Shown: positions 1 to 12,868 of the stretch, piece by piece
Position numbering within the stretch: the stretch's first letter is position 1
Layout: every line of letters begins with the position of its first letter
Assembly: GCA_950295325.1 (NCBI GenBank)
Contig: OX485804.1
Span: 40,486,001 to 40,550,000, forward strand
Direction: 5' to 3'
DNA: 64,000 nt
From: Polytrichum commune
Taxonomy: Eukaryota > Streptophyta > Polytrichopsida > Polytrichales > Polytrichaceae
Position numbers and translations under genes: made by a program
Notes under the pieces: generated by a model
The model's database searches: none
Told to the model about the DNA's origin: nothing
The model's input: only the letters and a program-made list of their open reading frames with translations

Positions 1-3
1 CAG

Positions 4-1114
4 TGGAATTGACGGGTCAGGAATTCTTGGAAATGTTTGACAGCCATGATGACCCAGTCACAAAGGTCAAACCTACTGATCTTTATGCCATCAAGGCACC
101 CACAGCTCATCCAGTTTATGAGAACTTCAGAGTCAAGGTGCACCTCAAGAACCAGATAAGAGTGCCTAATTTGGCTGAGGAAAAGAATGTTTCGTTCTTC
201 TATGGTTGTAATTTTCTGTGTCATTATGGCTCTTGCTCAGCTAAATCTGTACGCCACTGGCTTTTACAAGACTCTTAAATCGTGGAATTGCAGTCTTTTT
301 CAGTGTTGCTCACAGCTACAGACAGTGATGCCCAACTAGAAGCACTGGGAGAACTCATGTTCCAGGTGTGCAATCTCTTAAATTACTTTACAAATACAAT
401 CTCATGCCTAACTAGAAATTTCATGTGCAATGAACTCAATTTATGGTGCCCATAAATGTCCAATGCAGAAATGAAGGGAACTTCTATTAGGCTATTTTTA
501 TTAAACTCAACATGGCATGAATTATTCTCTCAACATTGACAGTAATGCTCCATAGATGAGGTGCACTGACACTTTCCTAAATTTGCAGTCGCATTACAGC
601 TACTCAAACTGTGGTCTGGGATCGAAAGGTACCGATCACCTTGTAACCTTGGTGAGGCAAGCAATGTTGGATTCCAAGATAGATGTTGCAACACTTTTTG
701 GAGCAAAAATCACAGGTGGTGGCTGTGGTGGAACTGTATGTATTTTAGGGCGTGCTGGCAACAAAAGCAGAGATAAAATTCTGGAGGTAAGTCCTTTGGT
801 CTTGAATAACTTAGTATCTCTTGACAAGATGTATACATATTGGTGTACAAGTTTACCCACTTGATTGAATGGCCCCAAACTAATGACCCCAAATATCACA
901 AAGCCCACATTATTTATTTTCAAAAGAGATTCCTTGTTGCATATCTCCATAAGATCCTTTACAACCCTTGCAGATTCAGAAGAAGTACAAGGAAGAAACA
1001 GGTCATCACGCATACATTTTTGAAGGATCTTCCATGGGGGCTGGAAGCTTTGGATATCTTCAAATTCGAAGGAAGAGTAATAGACTTCAGGATATGGGTG
1101 TTCCCCTTTCATAG
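4..1114 (+). CDS. ARA1: L-arabinokinase, C-terminal part (GHMP kinase; gene runs off the left edge)
   Basis: Phosphorylates free L-arabinose to L-arabinose-1-phosphate so that it can re-enter the UDP-sugar pool; a cytosolic salvage enzyme for cell-wall sugar. Four exons are visible: about 4-137, 294-365, 589-786 and 974-1114, all bounded by AG/GT and in phase. The translation follows the end of plant arabinokinases closely: ELTGQEFLEMF, then KAPTAHPVYENFRVK, HYSYSNCGLGSKGTDHL, the glycine-rich GHMP motif TGGGCGGTVC (exon 3), and FEGSSMGAGSFGYLQIRRK near the stop. About 180 residues are present. The N-terminal glycosyltransferase-like domain and the GHMP ATP-binding motif lie outside the window. 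The last ten residues after RRK are longer than in Arabidopsis as I remember it. Family assignment is firm; the first splice acceptor is inferred from the CAG at 1-3. Confidence 0.88.
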
Positions 1115-2237
1115 CTGCCTGTGAATTGATGCATTATTTCACTGCTTGAAATTCCATAAAGGAGCATCTCCTTGCAAAGCATGTGTTGGAACTACCTAAG
1201 ATGTTGAGATGTCTATGATGATGGCAATGTTGTCCATAATCGATTGGGAGCTAGATATATGCATCCAGAATGTACAATTTGCTTGCTGATTTGTTAGCTT
1301 ATAAAAAGAATATTGACTAAACTCACTAGTGTGTAGGGCTACACACTAATGAGTACACAACTGTGCTGTAAAATGTTCAATCCAAGCAGTATATACACTG
1401 TTGTCTGTAGCTGAGTCAGACAGGTCGGTATGTTCAAATGATGTTTTACTTGCTGGTTTATGGTCTGCACAGTCCACAAAGGCACCTCCAAAGTCGCACT
1501 TCTGCCACTTTGACCAGGACTTGAGAATCCAGTCCAGTCCAGCTCAATGACATTCCCACAGGAATAGGAAGACTTGCTGCCTGCCTGTCCCACAAAGAAA
1601 ATCTTCCTTCTCAGTGTCCCATTCCTGAATCCTGTGTGCAGTGCACCTACATGGATCATGGCTGTTATATCTGCTTCATTATCCACAGTAACCACCAATA
1701 CGTTGCTATGTATCTACCACTTCAAAGGATGGCCTAAGAAGCATCAAGAACTGCACAAAAGCTACTGCACAAAGGCTCTGAACTCGAGGCTCAAACACTG
1801 ACCCAAGAGCTTGGATTTGAGTGGGCTCTAAGCATCACTAGTAAGTCATGCGTCATACTTGACCTTCGAAATTAGAAGGTTGGAAGAGTGCTAAACAGTT
1901 TATAACAATGAGGACACAAGGCCTTACCTGCAGGACAATGAATTAATGTGTGGTACTTGCTCTCCTTCCTAAGTGCAAAAACACAAAAATGCAATAACTA
2001 CCTCAGGTATCCAAGGACTGCAGGGTCAGGCCAAGGAGATGACAGATGTACAAACTACTTGTAAGGCCTCATAAGAAGTGCTCGGTTGTCCTTCCCTTGT
2101 ATGGAACAAATTTAGATACTAAAGACGATTCAATTACCTACCATCCTCATTCCCATTTGTGTTGCCCCCAGTGTGTTGCATATATCCCATGTGCTCGAGA
2201 CTAATGGCCCCAACAGTAAAAATCTGATTTTTATAAA
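1115..2237. other. Convergent intergenic region between the arabinokinase and HR-like genes
   Basis: Presumably holds the 3' UTRs of two genes that point at each other. A 119-codon open frame on the minus strand (1339-1698) has no family resemblance that I recognise and no clear splice context. The plus strand around 1610-1770 has scattered Cys/His codons without a continuous frame. No repeat stands out. Confidence 0.4.
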
Positions 2238-4306
2238 CTACTGCACTTTAGACTTTGCTGGCCTCTTCCTCATCATTTGCCGATAAGCTGACGTTTTCAT
2301 CCCCAAGAAAAAGAGGAGAGCTCCAAAGAGGGAGAGATTCTGCAAAATATAGCAAATTACTTTTTGGAATCAAAACACTGAATGGAACACAAAACGGTTG
2401 ACTCAATACAATTAAGTGGCCTAATACACAAACACTTGTCCTTGTTCTGCAAGTCTGTGAGTGTGAATATCTTACTCAATTTATCCAGTAAACAAGGCAG
2501 CCCAAAAAGATTGAGTAGACAGTTCATAACGCACTTCCTGAACTTAATGGATCCCATAAATAAACATAGTCTACCATCAAAGTAGAGATTCTGAAGGTAC
2601 CTTCAAAAATGAATTGAACTGGTGTAAATAGTCAGGAGTTGCCATCTCATAATTGTAGAAGTCATGCATTATTGGTGTCACTGCCGCAATAAATAGCAGC
2701 TGCAGTCAAACAACATATGTACAATTTTTTCTTTAAAAAGTAGATTATCTTACTCAAACTCACCACAAAGTAATTTCAACCAAAGTGATATAGCATTTGG
2801 GAACCTCCCCTACTATTTGTACTAGACATATCTAGTAGACATAAAGGCAGTTCATGAACTTCATCAAAGATTTGTATCAAACCTCAGTACTCTTGTCAAG
2901 TCTTCTTGGCCTAGATTGATTGTTGGTACAGTAATGGCACAATCTACACAATACTCCTAATTTGTCTAAAGAATGATCCAGAAATCCCATTAACACGCTC
3001 AAACAAGTAATTGTGGCGTTCTTACTCACCAACAGGTAAGCGCCCAGGCTGCTTCCCACTGTGAAGAGGAGACCACCAAGGCCCTCCAATGCTATGGCGA
3101 CCATCAACAGGTGCTTTGTCTGCAACAATTTGGCGAACACTGAGACATTTGAGCTAAAAACTAGTCATCCTATCACGGTTCAACATAAAGCCTTCCTCTA
3201 AATTGACTAAAGCATAAGAAGAAGACAATTAACTACTCATCCTATGCTGTGTCAGTAAGTGCGATCACTCATATCAACTTCCTTCCACATACGACCTGGC
3301 CCATGAAACATGTACACTTTCAGCCCATTTTTCGAAAAAAATGGCCACGTGAATGCATCATTGGAAAGATGGGATGGCTGCCAACCTATCCACTGCAAAT
3401 TACATAACAGATGATACATATGCTTCCTGGATATGCATCCAGTCGCTTGGAATATTGAAACATGAGAGAGTTTTGACCAAACACCTCAAGACCTCCAGGC
3501 AGTGAAAGGTGAGTGTGGAGCGCCTCATTGACATTCTTCGTAAACAACTCAAACTTGGGATCCAAAGCCTTCAGAGCTGCACCTCCATCTTCACCAAAAT
3601 CTTGAATTCTGCAGGTGTAGCAACAATAGTGAGAGCCAACCCTGGAAATGTTGCAAAAAGCAAAAGGAGACTAGTAATTAAGACACTCGATACTCATGGT
3701 GCAGACAAAAAATACACTAGAATTAAAGCCAACCTAGGAACGTTCAAAATGCAAAGACACTATACACAAGCCAGTAAGTTAATCCCTCGGTTCCATTAAA
3801 GCAAGTGTGATGTCATCAACACAAAGTTACTCAAGGTACATACAGAAAGACCTAACCCACACCAAATTTAACCTCCTTCACCATTTAACCATCTTGTGAC
3901 CTCTTTCACATCCCCCAAACCAATTTAAGCACCCGATGCACTCTGGCAGCTGCTGGAGCTTCGAATTCAGCACGGGGGAGCCATACCATACCATTATGAC
4001 TATGCCCATGGCCACATCATGCATCATGCACACCCCAAGTGAACGAGAAATAGTCGTCTGTCTCTCATGTTCATCGAAGCATCAGTCTAAGCTTATATAA
4101 CGGGAAGCAAAACGCCATTTTAAGTACGATGAGTCCGTCCCCGGGCTCCACGCAGCTCCTAAAATTTTAAAAAAGAAAGGAGCTGAGCTTAAAATCCCAA
4201 GAGCTGAGAAACCCTAGTACAGACGGAAGTTAACTTACTTTTGCCAAGCGGCCAAGATGAAGATCGCTGAGAAGGCCACTCGGCCAACGAATGATGTGAA
4301 GCCCAT
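2238..4306 (-). CDS. HR-like lesion-inducing family protein, complete, 160 aa
   Basis: A small multi-pass membrane protein of the plant HR-like lesion-inducer family (DoxX-like fold). Its biochemical role is unknown; some members cause cell death when overexpressed. Five exons, read right to left: 4239-4306, 3485-3608, 3030-3119, 2601-2699, 2238-2339. All have GT-AG borders and matching phases. The translation starts MGFTSFVGRVAFSAIFILAAWQ, continues with DFGEDGGAALKALDPKFELF, then LEGLGGLLFTVGSSLGAYLL, the family signature HDFYNYE, and NLSLFGALLFFLGMKTS. It ends in a basic tail, RKRPAKSKVQ. Four hydrophobic segments are visible and the length matches the family (about 150-160). The start is the family Met at 4306. 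The frame stays open upstream to 4579, so a 91-residue extension cannot be excluded by frame alone, but it is Arg/Ser-rich and unlike the family. Confidence 0.9.
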
Positions 4307-6544
4307 GGCTCCTGGTTTATGGCTCCCCCGATTCCGCAATTGCGAAGAGGGAGTACTACGATTCCCCGACGCCGTGAGCACTCGAGAACTCTGTTTCTTC
4401 CTGTGTTTCTCTCTACTTCTCTCCCTCCGAGCTACTCCTTGAAGACTGGGGTTTCGATCTCTCACACGTGTGGCCCTCCCGTTGGCTGTCACCACCTCGC
4501 TTTCACCCCTCTTGGGCCTTCGTACCCCCATTTCCGTCCACAATAAGATTAATGTCTCTCCGAGATCTCCTCTACTCATAACATGATTGGTGGATTATGA
4601 GCAATTTTGGTTATAAACCGAGAGATAAAAAGCATGTTGTCGTGCCTTCTAAAGCCTCAAAAGCATGTGCTAGAATGGTCCAAGATGACCCTAAACTACC
4701 AGAGGGTAGTGGATAGGTACCCACACCGAACGGAGTGGTAGGCGGTTCGATTCCCAGCCGTGAAATCGTCTCTCTACTTGACGGAAAATTAGCCAGCCGG
4801 CCAAGCGCCTCCTATGTTCCAGAAATAATAAAGCAAATGGTAGAAAGAAAGTTACTTTGGTATGGTAGGACATTTTTTAGTGTGAGATATGATATAATTG
4901 GAGCACTCGGAGCAGAGTATAAAGAATCTCTTATAATATAAGTGATCGTCAAAGGGGGGTCTCTAATTTGGTTGTCGTTCATTCAATCATGTGATCCATG
5001 AGGAGGAAGTGTCACTTAATACATGTGAAATTGAACCGACGTGTTGATAGTTAGTTGTTTTTGCAACAAGTAAAGAAAATGATCGCCAAGTTGTTAGTCC
5101 CCGCAACACTCATATGTGAATATCTTGGTAGAATGCAATTGATGGTATTGTATTGAACATTATTTTGATGTTTGAAATTAAAGACGTCTCCATCTTCACA
5201 ACTAAAGATTTATGAACGGAAGAACTATCAACAAAGAGGTTATTTGAAAGTTTCTATGTGGTGGATATCATTAACGGTTGGTTAGGTCAATAAATTAAGA
5301 CCCACATATACCGCACAATAACGGAGTTGGTAACCGGCAACCACGTTTGTAACCGGCCAACACTCTTTGAAACATTGTGCTTGGTTATGGTGGCTCAAAC
5401 AATGGTCGTAAAGTTTCTTTGTTGAGCGCACAATTATGAGTGATAAAAGCATTCACTGTATTTGTTCATGTTCAAAGTGGTGTTCAAGGGATTTTTATAT
5501 TATCGTTATTTTTACTTGACAAACAACACCTTGACCCAACAAGACTTTAGTGTTGGCAAAAAGATAAACCATACATTCACCGGTTCACAAGCACGTGTTC
5601 AAGGGGAAATTGTTTGTGCGTGCACCTCTCATCCACCCAAACTAAGAACTCACCCATGTATGTTCATGATTATTTTGTCTCATTTGGGCCAAATAGACCA
5701 ATTTAGGATTCTCAAAGCTAATTACAATGTCACCTCATCCAGAATATAGAATTCCCAGTGTATAAATGGTTCCAAACATATCCTTGGATGAATGAGAGGT
5801 GTGCTCATATGCAATTTTGTATGCAACCTTTATCAAGTCATCCACATCTACTCGTCACTCTTTGGTTTAGATTTTATCAAGATTTCATGAATTTAACGAG
5901 TCAAAGAATGAGCATTGTGTTGTCAAGTCCTTCAATCGATTCAATAAAATGCATTCTTGCTCTCTAGCATCGCTTGGATTACATGAAGATGACAATGTAT
6001 CTTCAAACTCAGAGTGTGTAAATTTTGAAACTTACAAAAGCTTATAGGTTGGCACAATGAACCTTTCTCAATCCATACATCATAAAGCAAGTTTACCCAA
6101 ACAAAATCAATCCTCAAGCAATTATTTCCATGTTTTGTCCATAAATGTTGTAGCTTCTTCTGTAAGTCAAATTACAACCAATGTAAAGATAACAAAGACA
6201 AGGATGTCCGCCTTGCATGTTGAGAGCCTTTTCACCCATTGGGGTCATTGTGTCATTCTCAAATTATGATACTCAAGATGTTGTGCATAAAATAACGTTA
6301 CGTTTTAGAATAAGGAGGGTTCTCAATTGTAATTTTGAAATGTTATGAGGTGTTTGTGTCCATGGCACAACCGTTCTCGTTCGGTATTTCATTTAGTTTT
6401 GTGTGTTGGTCCAACAATGAATCGTCAAGGATGTGACATTATGAGCCACATTCACATATAGAGAGAAGTCCTCATTGACAAGGGCGTGTGACGAGAACCA
6501 TCAATTCATCACATTCATGTATTTGGGAGCAAAAGGGTGATACA
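4307..6544. other. Divergent intergenic region / promoters
   Basis: Separates the minus-strand HR-like gene from the plus-strand kinase gene. The first 250 bases next to the HR-like gene are GC-richer and pyrimidine-rich, as expected for promoter or 5' UTR. The remainder (about 4850-6540) is AT-rich, and I see no gene or clear repeat in it apart from the tRNA-like head at 4690-4840. Confidence 0.4.
4690..4840 (+). repeat. Possible tRNA-derived SINE
   Basis: A perfect-looking pol III B box (GGTTCGATTCC, about 4743) follows an A-box-like stretch (TAGTGGATAGG, about 4709) at roughly tRNA spacing. It then runs into unrelated sequence ending in an A-rich stretch. It does not fold as a tRNA. I could not find flanking duplications, so this is only a candidate. 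Confidence 0.3.
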
Positions 6545-9500
6545 ATGAGTGAAGATATTGACAAGCACGTCCTTCGGAAGTATCATGTTGGTCAAAAACT
6601 TGGCAAAGGGGTGAGCAAGTTATTGCATGCCTTTACAAATTATTGAATCGTTACCATGTAAATTGCTTATTCAATTGGTAATTAATCATTTATCTCCCCT
6701 TTGTTACTACATTAATTTGAATGATCAATGAGATGTAGCAAAGTTTTGTACATAGCTATTCAATTGACACCTGACAAGAGAAAGAATGATTTCATGAGTC
6801 ATAATATATCTTCGTTCATTGGGCATCGATCATGTAGCTTTTGTAAAAATTGCAATGCATGTTACTCGTTGTACATTTGGATTCAAATTTTGGTTCCTAG
6901 AGGTTGGCATTCGATAGGTGAATTCAGACGTAAGGATGTAATGTTGTGTTACAATTAAAAGGATATTGACATGTTGGATACACAATCATTCTCCTTACAA
7001 CACCAATTTGATCTAGTATACAAACCATATCGTTGTTAGTGTTTGTTTGTATTGCAATGCTAAGTTACAATGTTAATTGACAACCCTAAACCCTAAGGAA
7101 GTATGGGACCACATCAAATACAATTGAAATCATTATTTCTTAATTTCCTTCCTTACGGACAATTATCAATCTTTTTATTACCTTATTTAACTTTTCATAA
7201 CGTCTTTTGTTGCTAATAAAACTACACCTTTCACTCCAATTAGTGTATACAATGTTAATTATGGGCGGTGAGATGTCATTGGTAGCCATGTCTATTGACA
7301 TGTCGCCATACTAAGTTAGTTTGTCCACTTCAGCTCAAAGCAACTCTCAAAGTGATGTGGTCCACTGCCAAATTTCATTGCAATAAGAAGTGCACTTTAC
7401 ATGAATATATGCAGGCATATGGCATTGTTTGGAAAGCAGTTGAGAGACGAACAAACGAAGTTGTAGCCCTGAAAAAGATTTTCGATGCCTTCCAAAACTC
7501 AACCGATGCACAGGCATAGATGAATTTTGAGCAAACACTCCACTTCTTGCCAATAATGAATACTTGTGATTCGATAATTGAATTGCAATGCTATACATAC
7601 ATAACAATACCCAAGCTTACTCTAACCACCTTACAAACTGAGTTCTTATTTCTTAAAGAATAAATAGGCAGTTTTGAATTGATGGGCCAACATAAATACT
7701 ATGTTTTATCTCTAAATGTTGGAACACATGATGCACACTTACATGAATTTGGTTAGTTTGAACCAATTATGAATTTTGATGTGGAGGTGAACTAGAGTAA
7801 TACCAATTTTAGTATTGTTAATGTTTCCCCATGCAATTGTTATATGTCGCAGAGGACATTTCGCGAGGTCATGTTTTTGCAAGAGATGAATGACCATGAG
7901 AATATCATCAAGTGAGAATTCTAATTCTAGAATGACATAACTCTTGATTGAAATAAATATGAAGACCGATTTTTTTTTGGAGCAAGCATGAATGAAGAGT
8001 TGTGGATGAGCCTCTTTGCCCACATGCTATTGTGTCCTTTTGTGTTGATTTCAACATACCTAATTTTTTAAATGATAAATATACCTCTCTTGAACTTGAC
8101 ATCAACTTTGTGCATAGAAATAACGTGACCATATTTGCATGTAGGTTATTAAATGTGTTGAAAGCGGAGAATGATCGGGACCTTTATCTTGTGTTTGAGT
8201 ACATGGGCATGTATCATCACATTTTCTATGAACATATTAGACTTTAGTCAATGGAAATACATAATGAATGATTGGATTATATGGGTTCACATAATGCAGA
8301 TTAAGAGTGAATGTGATTTGGTATACACATGTGTGCAAATATTTCAATATGATGTACATAAGATTCTCCATATGATCTTGATGTTGACAATGTCTCGTGT
8401 CTTCAGAAACTGACTTACATGCAGTGATAAGGGCTAACATTCTTGAAGAAGTTCATAAGCAAGTGAGTTCACCAATGCCAATGCCAATTTTTATATTTCT
8501 TGGGGGGGGGGGGTTTATGTTACATATAACATCTTTCAACCCCTTAGTTTGGTTCGTGAGCCCAATAATAGAATAGGAACGGTCATAAGATGATTGAGAT
8601 ATGTTGGGAGAACTCCAGTTTAACGGAAATTGATCATTTATTTATATGGTTGAACACCAGAAAATAATCTATTATGACAACAAGTCTGAAGAATGCTCTT
8701 ATTTGGAAAGAGGACCAACGCCAAGGGAATGTATAATATGAAGTGACCAGACATGTAGTTTATGCTATAATCACAAACTATGAGATTTGGACCCATTAAC
8801 TACATATGAACCTTCTAAAACTCTTTTACAATATCCTACTTTACCGTGTTGGTCGAAAATTCATGAATTTAAAGTAAATGTTTGGTTGTGTATCATGGAC
8901 TTTGTAAGTAATATCTGTAGAGTTGGAAACACATGTGCAGTTCATAATGTATCAATTATTTAAGGCTTTGAAGTACTTGCATTCGGCTGAGTTGCTTCAC
9001 CGTGACATCAAGGTATTCACGTGATGAGATTATTGTTATGAGAATAGCATTGTCTCCTTTAAGTGTATTGATCATGTGTATAACAATGAGCATTCTTCTC
9101 AATGTTGGGAGATATTAACATCGATGTTTGTAAATGACCGTAACCATATGAGGACCTACATCATCTCCTATTTTTTTAGTGTTGAGTTCCATATGAAAGT
9201 AGAGGGATCACGATTTCTTCATTGTTATTGACCCGATCATATTGCAGCCAAGTAATTTGTTATTGGATTCTGAATGCCAAGTCAAGCTTGCGGATTTTGG
9301 CCTTGCAAGATCTGTATGTACATCTCAAATCCCTACACTTTGAGAATATTGAATGAACACAGATTTGGATGCATGCTTCAAATTATTGAATCAAAGCAAA
9401 GAACGGTTACATGATGCAAAGTAATGTGATTGCGGACTACGACTTGATGAGTTTTAGCGCTCTTGAAGCATAAAAAATGCGAATTTTGATGCCAGGTTGC

Positions 9501-12500
9501 ACAATTAAAGGATGATAGTGGAAACGCGGTCGGAGTCTTAACAGACTATGTTGCAACTCGGTGGTATGTGACACTAATCCACTTTTAATGATTATATGAC
9601 TTAAGTGTAAATATCATTTTTTTAAAGTGAACATTTTAAACGGTTTCAATCTATGAAATAACGTTTATTAGTGAGAAGAGAGCATATTCTCTTTGGATAG
9701 GAATAAAAATGAGCATGACTATTTGTTCAAGTTAATGATGAGATCATCTAGGCAGTGGTCAATCCACAAGTTCACATCTACTTAATGTGGCTTGAGACTC
9801 GGGTGGTAGTTGGGCTCCAACCTTCACTTCTAGGATTGTGGGGTCAGGAACAAACTCCCCAATTTCACAATCATAAATTGGACTTGACACTTGTAAATGG
9901 GGTCATGTTTTAGGGCCAATTCACATGGTGTCCCAAGATGGAGGCGAAGTCCCAACTTTTCAAGTCTCAAGAAACCATTAAAATATGGTTTATTTTCATT
10001 ACAATCATATCCTCATTATTTTATGCAGAGAATCTCCGGACTTATGTTGAGACTTTGATCTAGTTATTTGCTCAACCCAACTCTCAACACAAGTCCCAAG
10101 CCTCGACCTCAAACAATGTTGCCACGTAGGCATCCATGTCATACTTGGGACGAAGGACTTGGGACCCCATGTGAAGTGGTAAGTCCCAATCTCCATGCTC
10201 TCAACAAATGAGATAGCATGGATGGACCCCAAGTAGCTGGGACATAGGACTTAGGACCCCATGTGAACCAACCCTAAATGACCGCCCATGTCAAATGGGA
10301 AGTGTGTTCCAGACCCACATTTCCTAGCAATGCTTTTATATGTTTTTGAAGTCATCTTGGGGAAATCATATCTAGAAACATGAAAGGGAGTAACTTGAAG
10401 CTATTGACTAACGTTATCATATTCATGTAAGTTGTTTGCTCAACCATCAAAGGAGTGGATGGTCAATGCAGGTATAGAGCACCCGAAATACTCCTCGGAT
10501 CAACACAGTACGTTCAAGACGTTTTTTTCTTTTTCTTTCTCCTTTCATTTTCTTTAAGAATTTGGAAATACGAACATGATAAAATACACCACATACAGTG
10601 TAGTTCAATGATTGACACCTATTAACACATAGTTAATTTCTTTTGTCTTAGGTACACATTCGGAGTTGATATGTGGTCAAGTGGTTGTATCTTGGGTGAA
10701 CTTTTGAATGGCAAACCCACATTTCCTGGTTGGTTGTTTGTTTGCCAAGCTCCTAAACTATAACGCACATAAGCATGATGTAATTCACTCCAATTTGTCT
10801 CATTTACGGTCCCGCAAAACGAGACCGAAAAATAACATGTTTGGATTACATTTCATGGCCATATTGAAACCATCTTCGCTCTCTTTTTGTGTGTGGTAGG
10901 AACATCGACATTGAATCAGATTGAGAAAATCTTGGAAGTCATTGGAATGCCAGCTCCGGTGCGTTGCATTTCCCAACCCCAATCTTTGCATACTTCATGA
11001 AACTCAACCAACATTGTATTAGATTCCAACCAACTTATTTTTATTCCTGAATCGCCGAAGCAAGAAGCACCTTACGTTAAGTGCATTAATTGTGTGCTTA
11101 ACTTCCTTTGCATTTACATATTCATGTGCAATCTACTCGTTGAACAGTTCCAAGTGTATGAAATATGAGATTATGTGCCTTCCAGGAAGATATTGCAGCC
11201 ATCGAGTCACCATTTGCAGCAAGCATGTTGAAAACTATGTCTTCAAATACCAAGTAATGACGCTTTAACGTGAATGCATGAATTGAGCATTATTTTACAC
11301 CATTATAGTATACATTGACTAAAATTTCAGAACATTATTTCAGATCCATAACAATGTTTTGTGGGACTGTCAATATTTCACAGAACATTCTTATACTGAA
11401 CACGGAGAATATTTTGTGGAATATCGTTAGTCCCACAGAACATTGTTATGGATCTGAAGAATGTTATGTCTATGTACGCTTAACATGAAGCAATTAAACA
11501 TGAACACCATGGGGGGAAGAGTCCATCCTGTGTCTTTCAATGAGAAAAATTCGAGTCAGCTTCACTTGATTTCCGTATTTGAAGTGCAAGATAAATATGT
11601 GGTTTCAATTTTAGCTCGGATTTGAAGTGGATGAGAGGTTATTGGTAGGGTGTGTTGGGATCATCAACCTCGTGTATTCCTTTCACAATATTCAACCATC
11701 AACGATTTTCAAACAAAGAGTGGACTTGACGTACAGGCCTTTTCTTCAAATCTTTCCAAAAGCATCTTCCGAAGCTGAAGACCTGCTAAGAAGATTGTTG
11801 CATTTCAATCCTTACAAAAGATTGACTGCCGAGGTTGATATTCTAAACCTATACAATCATATTGCTAAGTGTTTCATCAATGATGTGTTGTATAGACACT
11901 ACAAGGATCACACGTCGTTGCCATCGGTGCTTTGCCAACGTGAGATCGATTTTGGGTACCACAACATGAATCTACCCAAAATCTACTTCATAATGACAAA
12001 GAACAAGTGGCAACGACCTGTGAAAGCTTGTAGCGAAAATTACATACTATCACGCAACCGGTGAAATTGCATGTTAATGAATGAGGATGCAATTGTTTTG
12101 AAGTCACATTCATTTCAAGCATCGAAGTCATGTGTATGTTTTTGTCAGGATGCATTGCGACATCCATATTTAGCTCAATTTCACAGTCCAATGGACGAGC
12201 CTAGTTGCAATCGCGTCGTTCGAATTTCTATTGATGACAACACCAAGTAAAAATTGGCCTTCAAACCTCCAAAGTTGTTTTCAAGTATATGTAGTGTTCT
12301 CTTCTTTCTATAAAGTGTGCATTTAAGGCACATACTTATTCAAGAAGCAATTGGGTCAATGTTTCTAGTTTGGAAAAAATGATTTATAGTCCATCCACAC
12401 TTACTAGTGCGGGCCACCAGTGAACGGTTCTTATCAGTAGGGGTCACTTTTAGAGTTGGTTTAGTTAGTGAGAGCCATTGGATGTAACCAATGTTGGTAC

Positions 12501-12752
12501 TCACTGTTCACTGGTGGCCCACACCAATAAGTGTGGGTGAGTTGTTAGTTTATTTGGGTTTAACATAATATTTGAATGATTTTGTTTGGCAACCCAGGTT
12601 CACCATCAATGATTATCGGGAAAGGCTCTATGCGGAAATTGTGCACCGTAAAAAGGAGCTCCGTAGAAAACATAGGGAGAAAGAGCGGTTAGAGCATGAG
12701 TTACTGTCTCGTGGCTCATCTCAACGACAATCTAGATATCGGTCAAGTACAA
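6545..12752 (+). CDS. ERK7/MAPK15-like atypical MAP kinase (at least 15 exons; 3' end unresolved)
   Basis: Serine/threonine kinase of the MAPK15/ERK7/8 class. Exons: 6545-6610, 7415-7513, 7853-7911, 8145-8206, 8407-8462, 8941-9012, 9248-9313, 9496-9563, 10472-10507, 10652-10728, 10900-10958, 11186-11253, 11737-11833, 12149-12246, 12598-12752. All phases close, giving about 379 residues. Visible motifs: Gly loop GKGAYG split over exons 1-2, ATP lysine in VVALK (residue 42), [26 protein letters not shown] (Asp136), DFG (154-156), activation loop [16 protein letters not shown] (TDY, 176-178), [29 protein letters not shown], and [13 protein letters not shown]. After the kinase domain come the family-typical short DYRERLY segment and a basic helix rich in K/R/E. 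Introns 2 and 4 appear to use GC donors (7514, 8207). The frame stays open to 12895 if exon 15 is not spliced; a donor at 12753 could instead lead to a tiny last exon near 13821. Orthologues act at basal bodies and cilia, which suggests a sperm role here (inference). Confidence 0.86.
9911..10276. mobile_element. MITE in kinase intron 8 (366 bp)
   Basis: Imperfect terminal inverted repeats: the left end reads TAGGGCCAATTCACATGG and the right end, on the other strand, TAGGGTTGGTTCACATGG. Further inverted copies of a GTCCCAAG-like motif lie inside. There is no coding capacity. The target duplication is ambiguous because the ends are flanked by T and A runs. Confidence 0.6.
11331..11465. mobile_element. 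Fold-back MITE in kinase intron 12 (135 bp)
   Basis: Nearly the whole element is an inverted repeat: about 37 bases at each end pair with few mismatches (core CAGATCCATAACAATGTT on both strands). The transcript would form a long hairpin. A fragment with the same core occurs at about 63734, so the family is dispersed. Confidence 0.7.
12389..12542. mobile_element. Fold-back MITE in kinase intron 14 (about 154 bp)
   Basis: The two ends are inverted copies of each other over about 35 bases (core GGGCCACCAGTGAAC on both strands), with a short unpaired centre. No other copy was noticed in the window. Confidence 0.65.
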
Positions 12753-12868
12753 GTGAGCAACATTTACATTATATTTTTCTTCCTTTTTGCCTTGTAGAGC
12801 ACTCTAAAAGTCAAATGGGTATCAACCAATGCAAGAATGACACGTGGCAACCTTTGAGGGGGGGGGGG

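Noticed and set aside
1339-1698. 119-codon minus-strand open frame between two genes
   Set aside because: No recognisable domain, no splice partner and it sits where two 3' UTRs meet. It is reported only within the intergenic entry.
1574-1801. Plus-strand frame with a Trp-His-Cys stretch resembling the end of a MYND zinc finger
   Set aside because: The Cys pairs upstream are in another frame and no continuous MYND motif can be read. The resemblance is too short.
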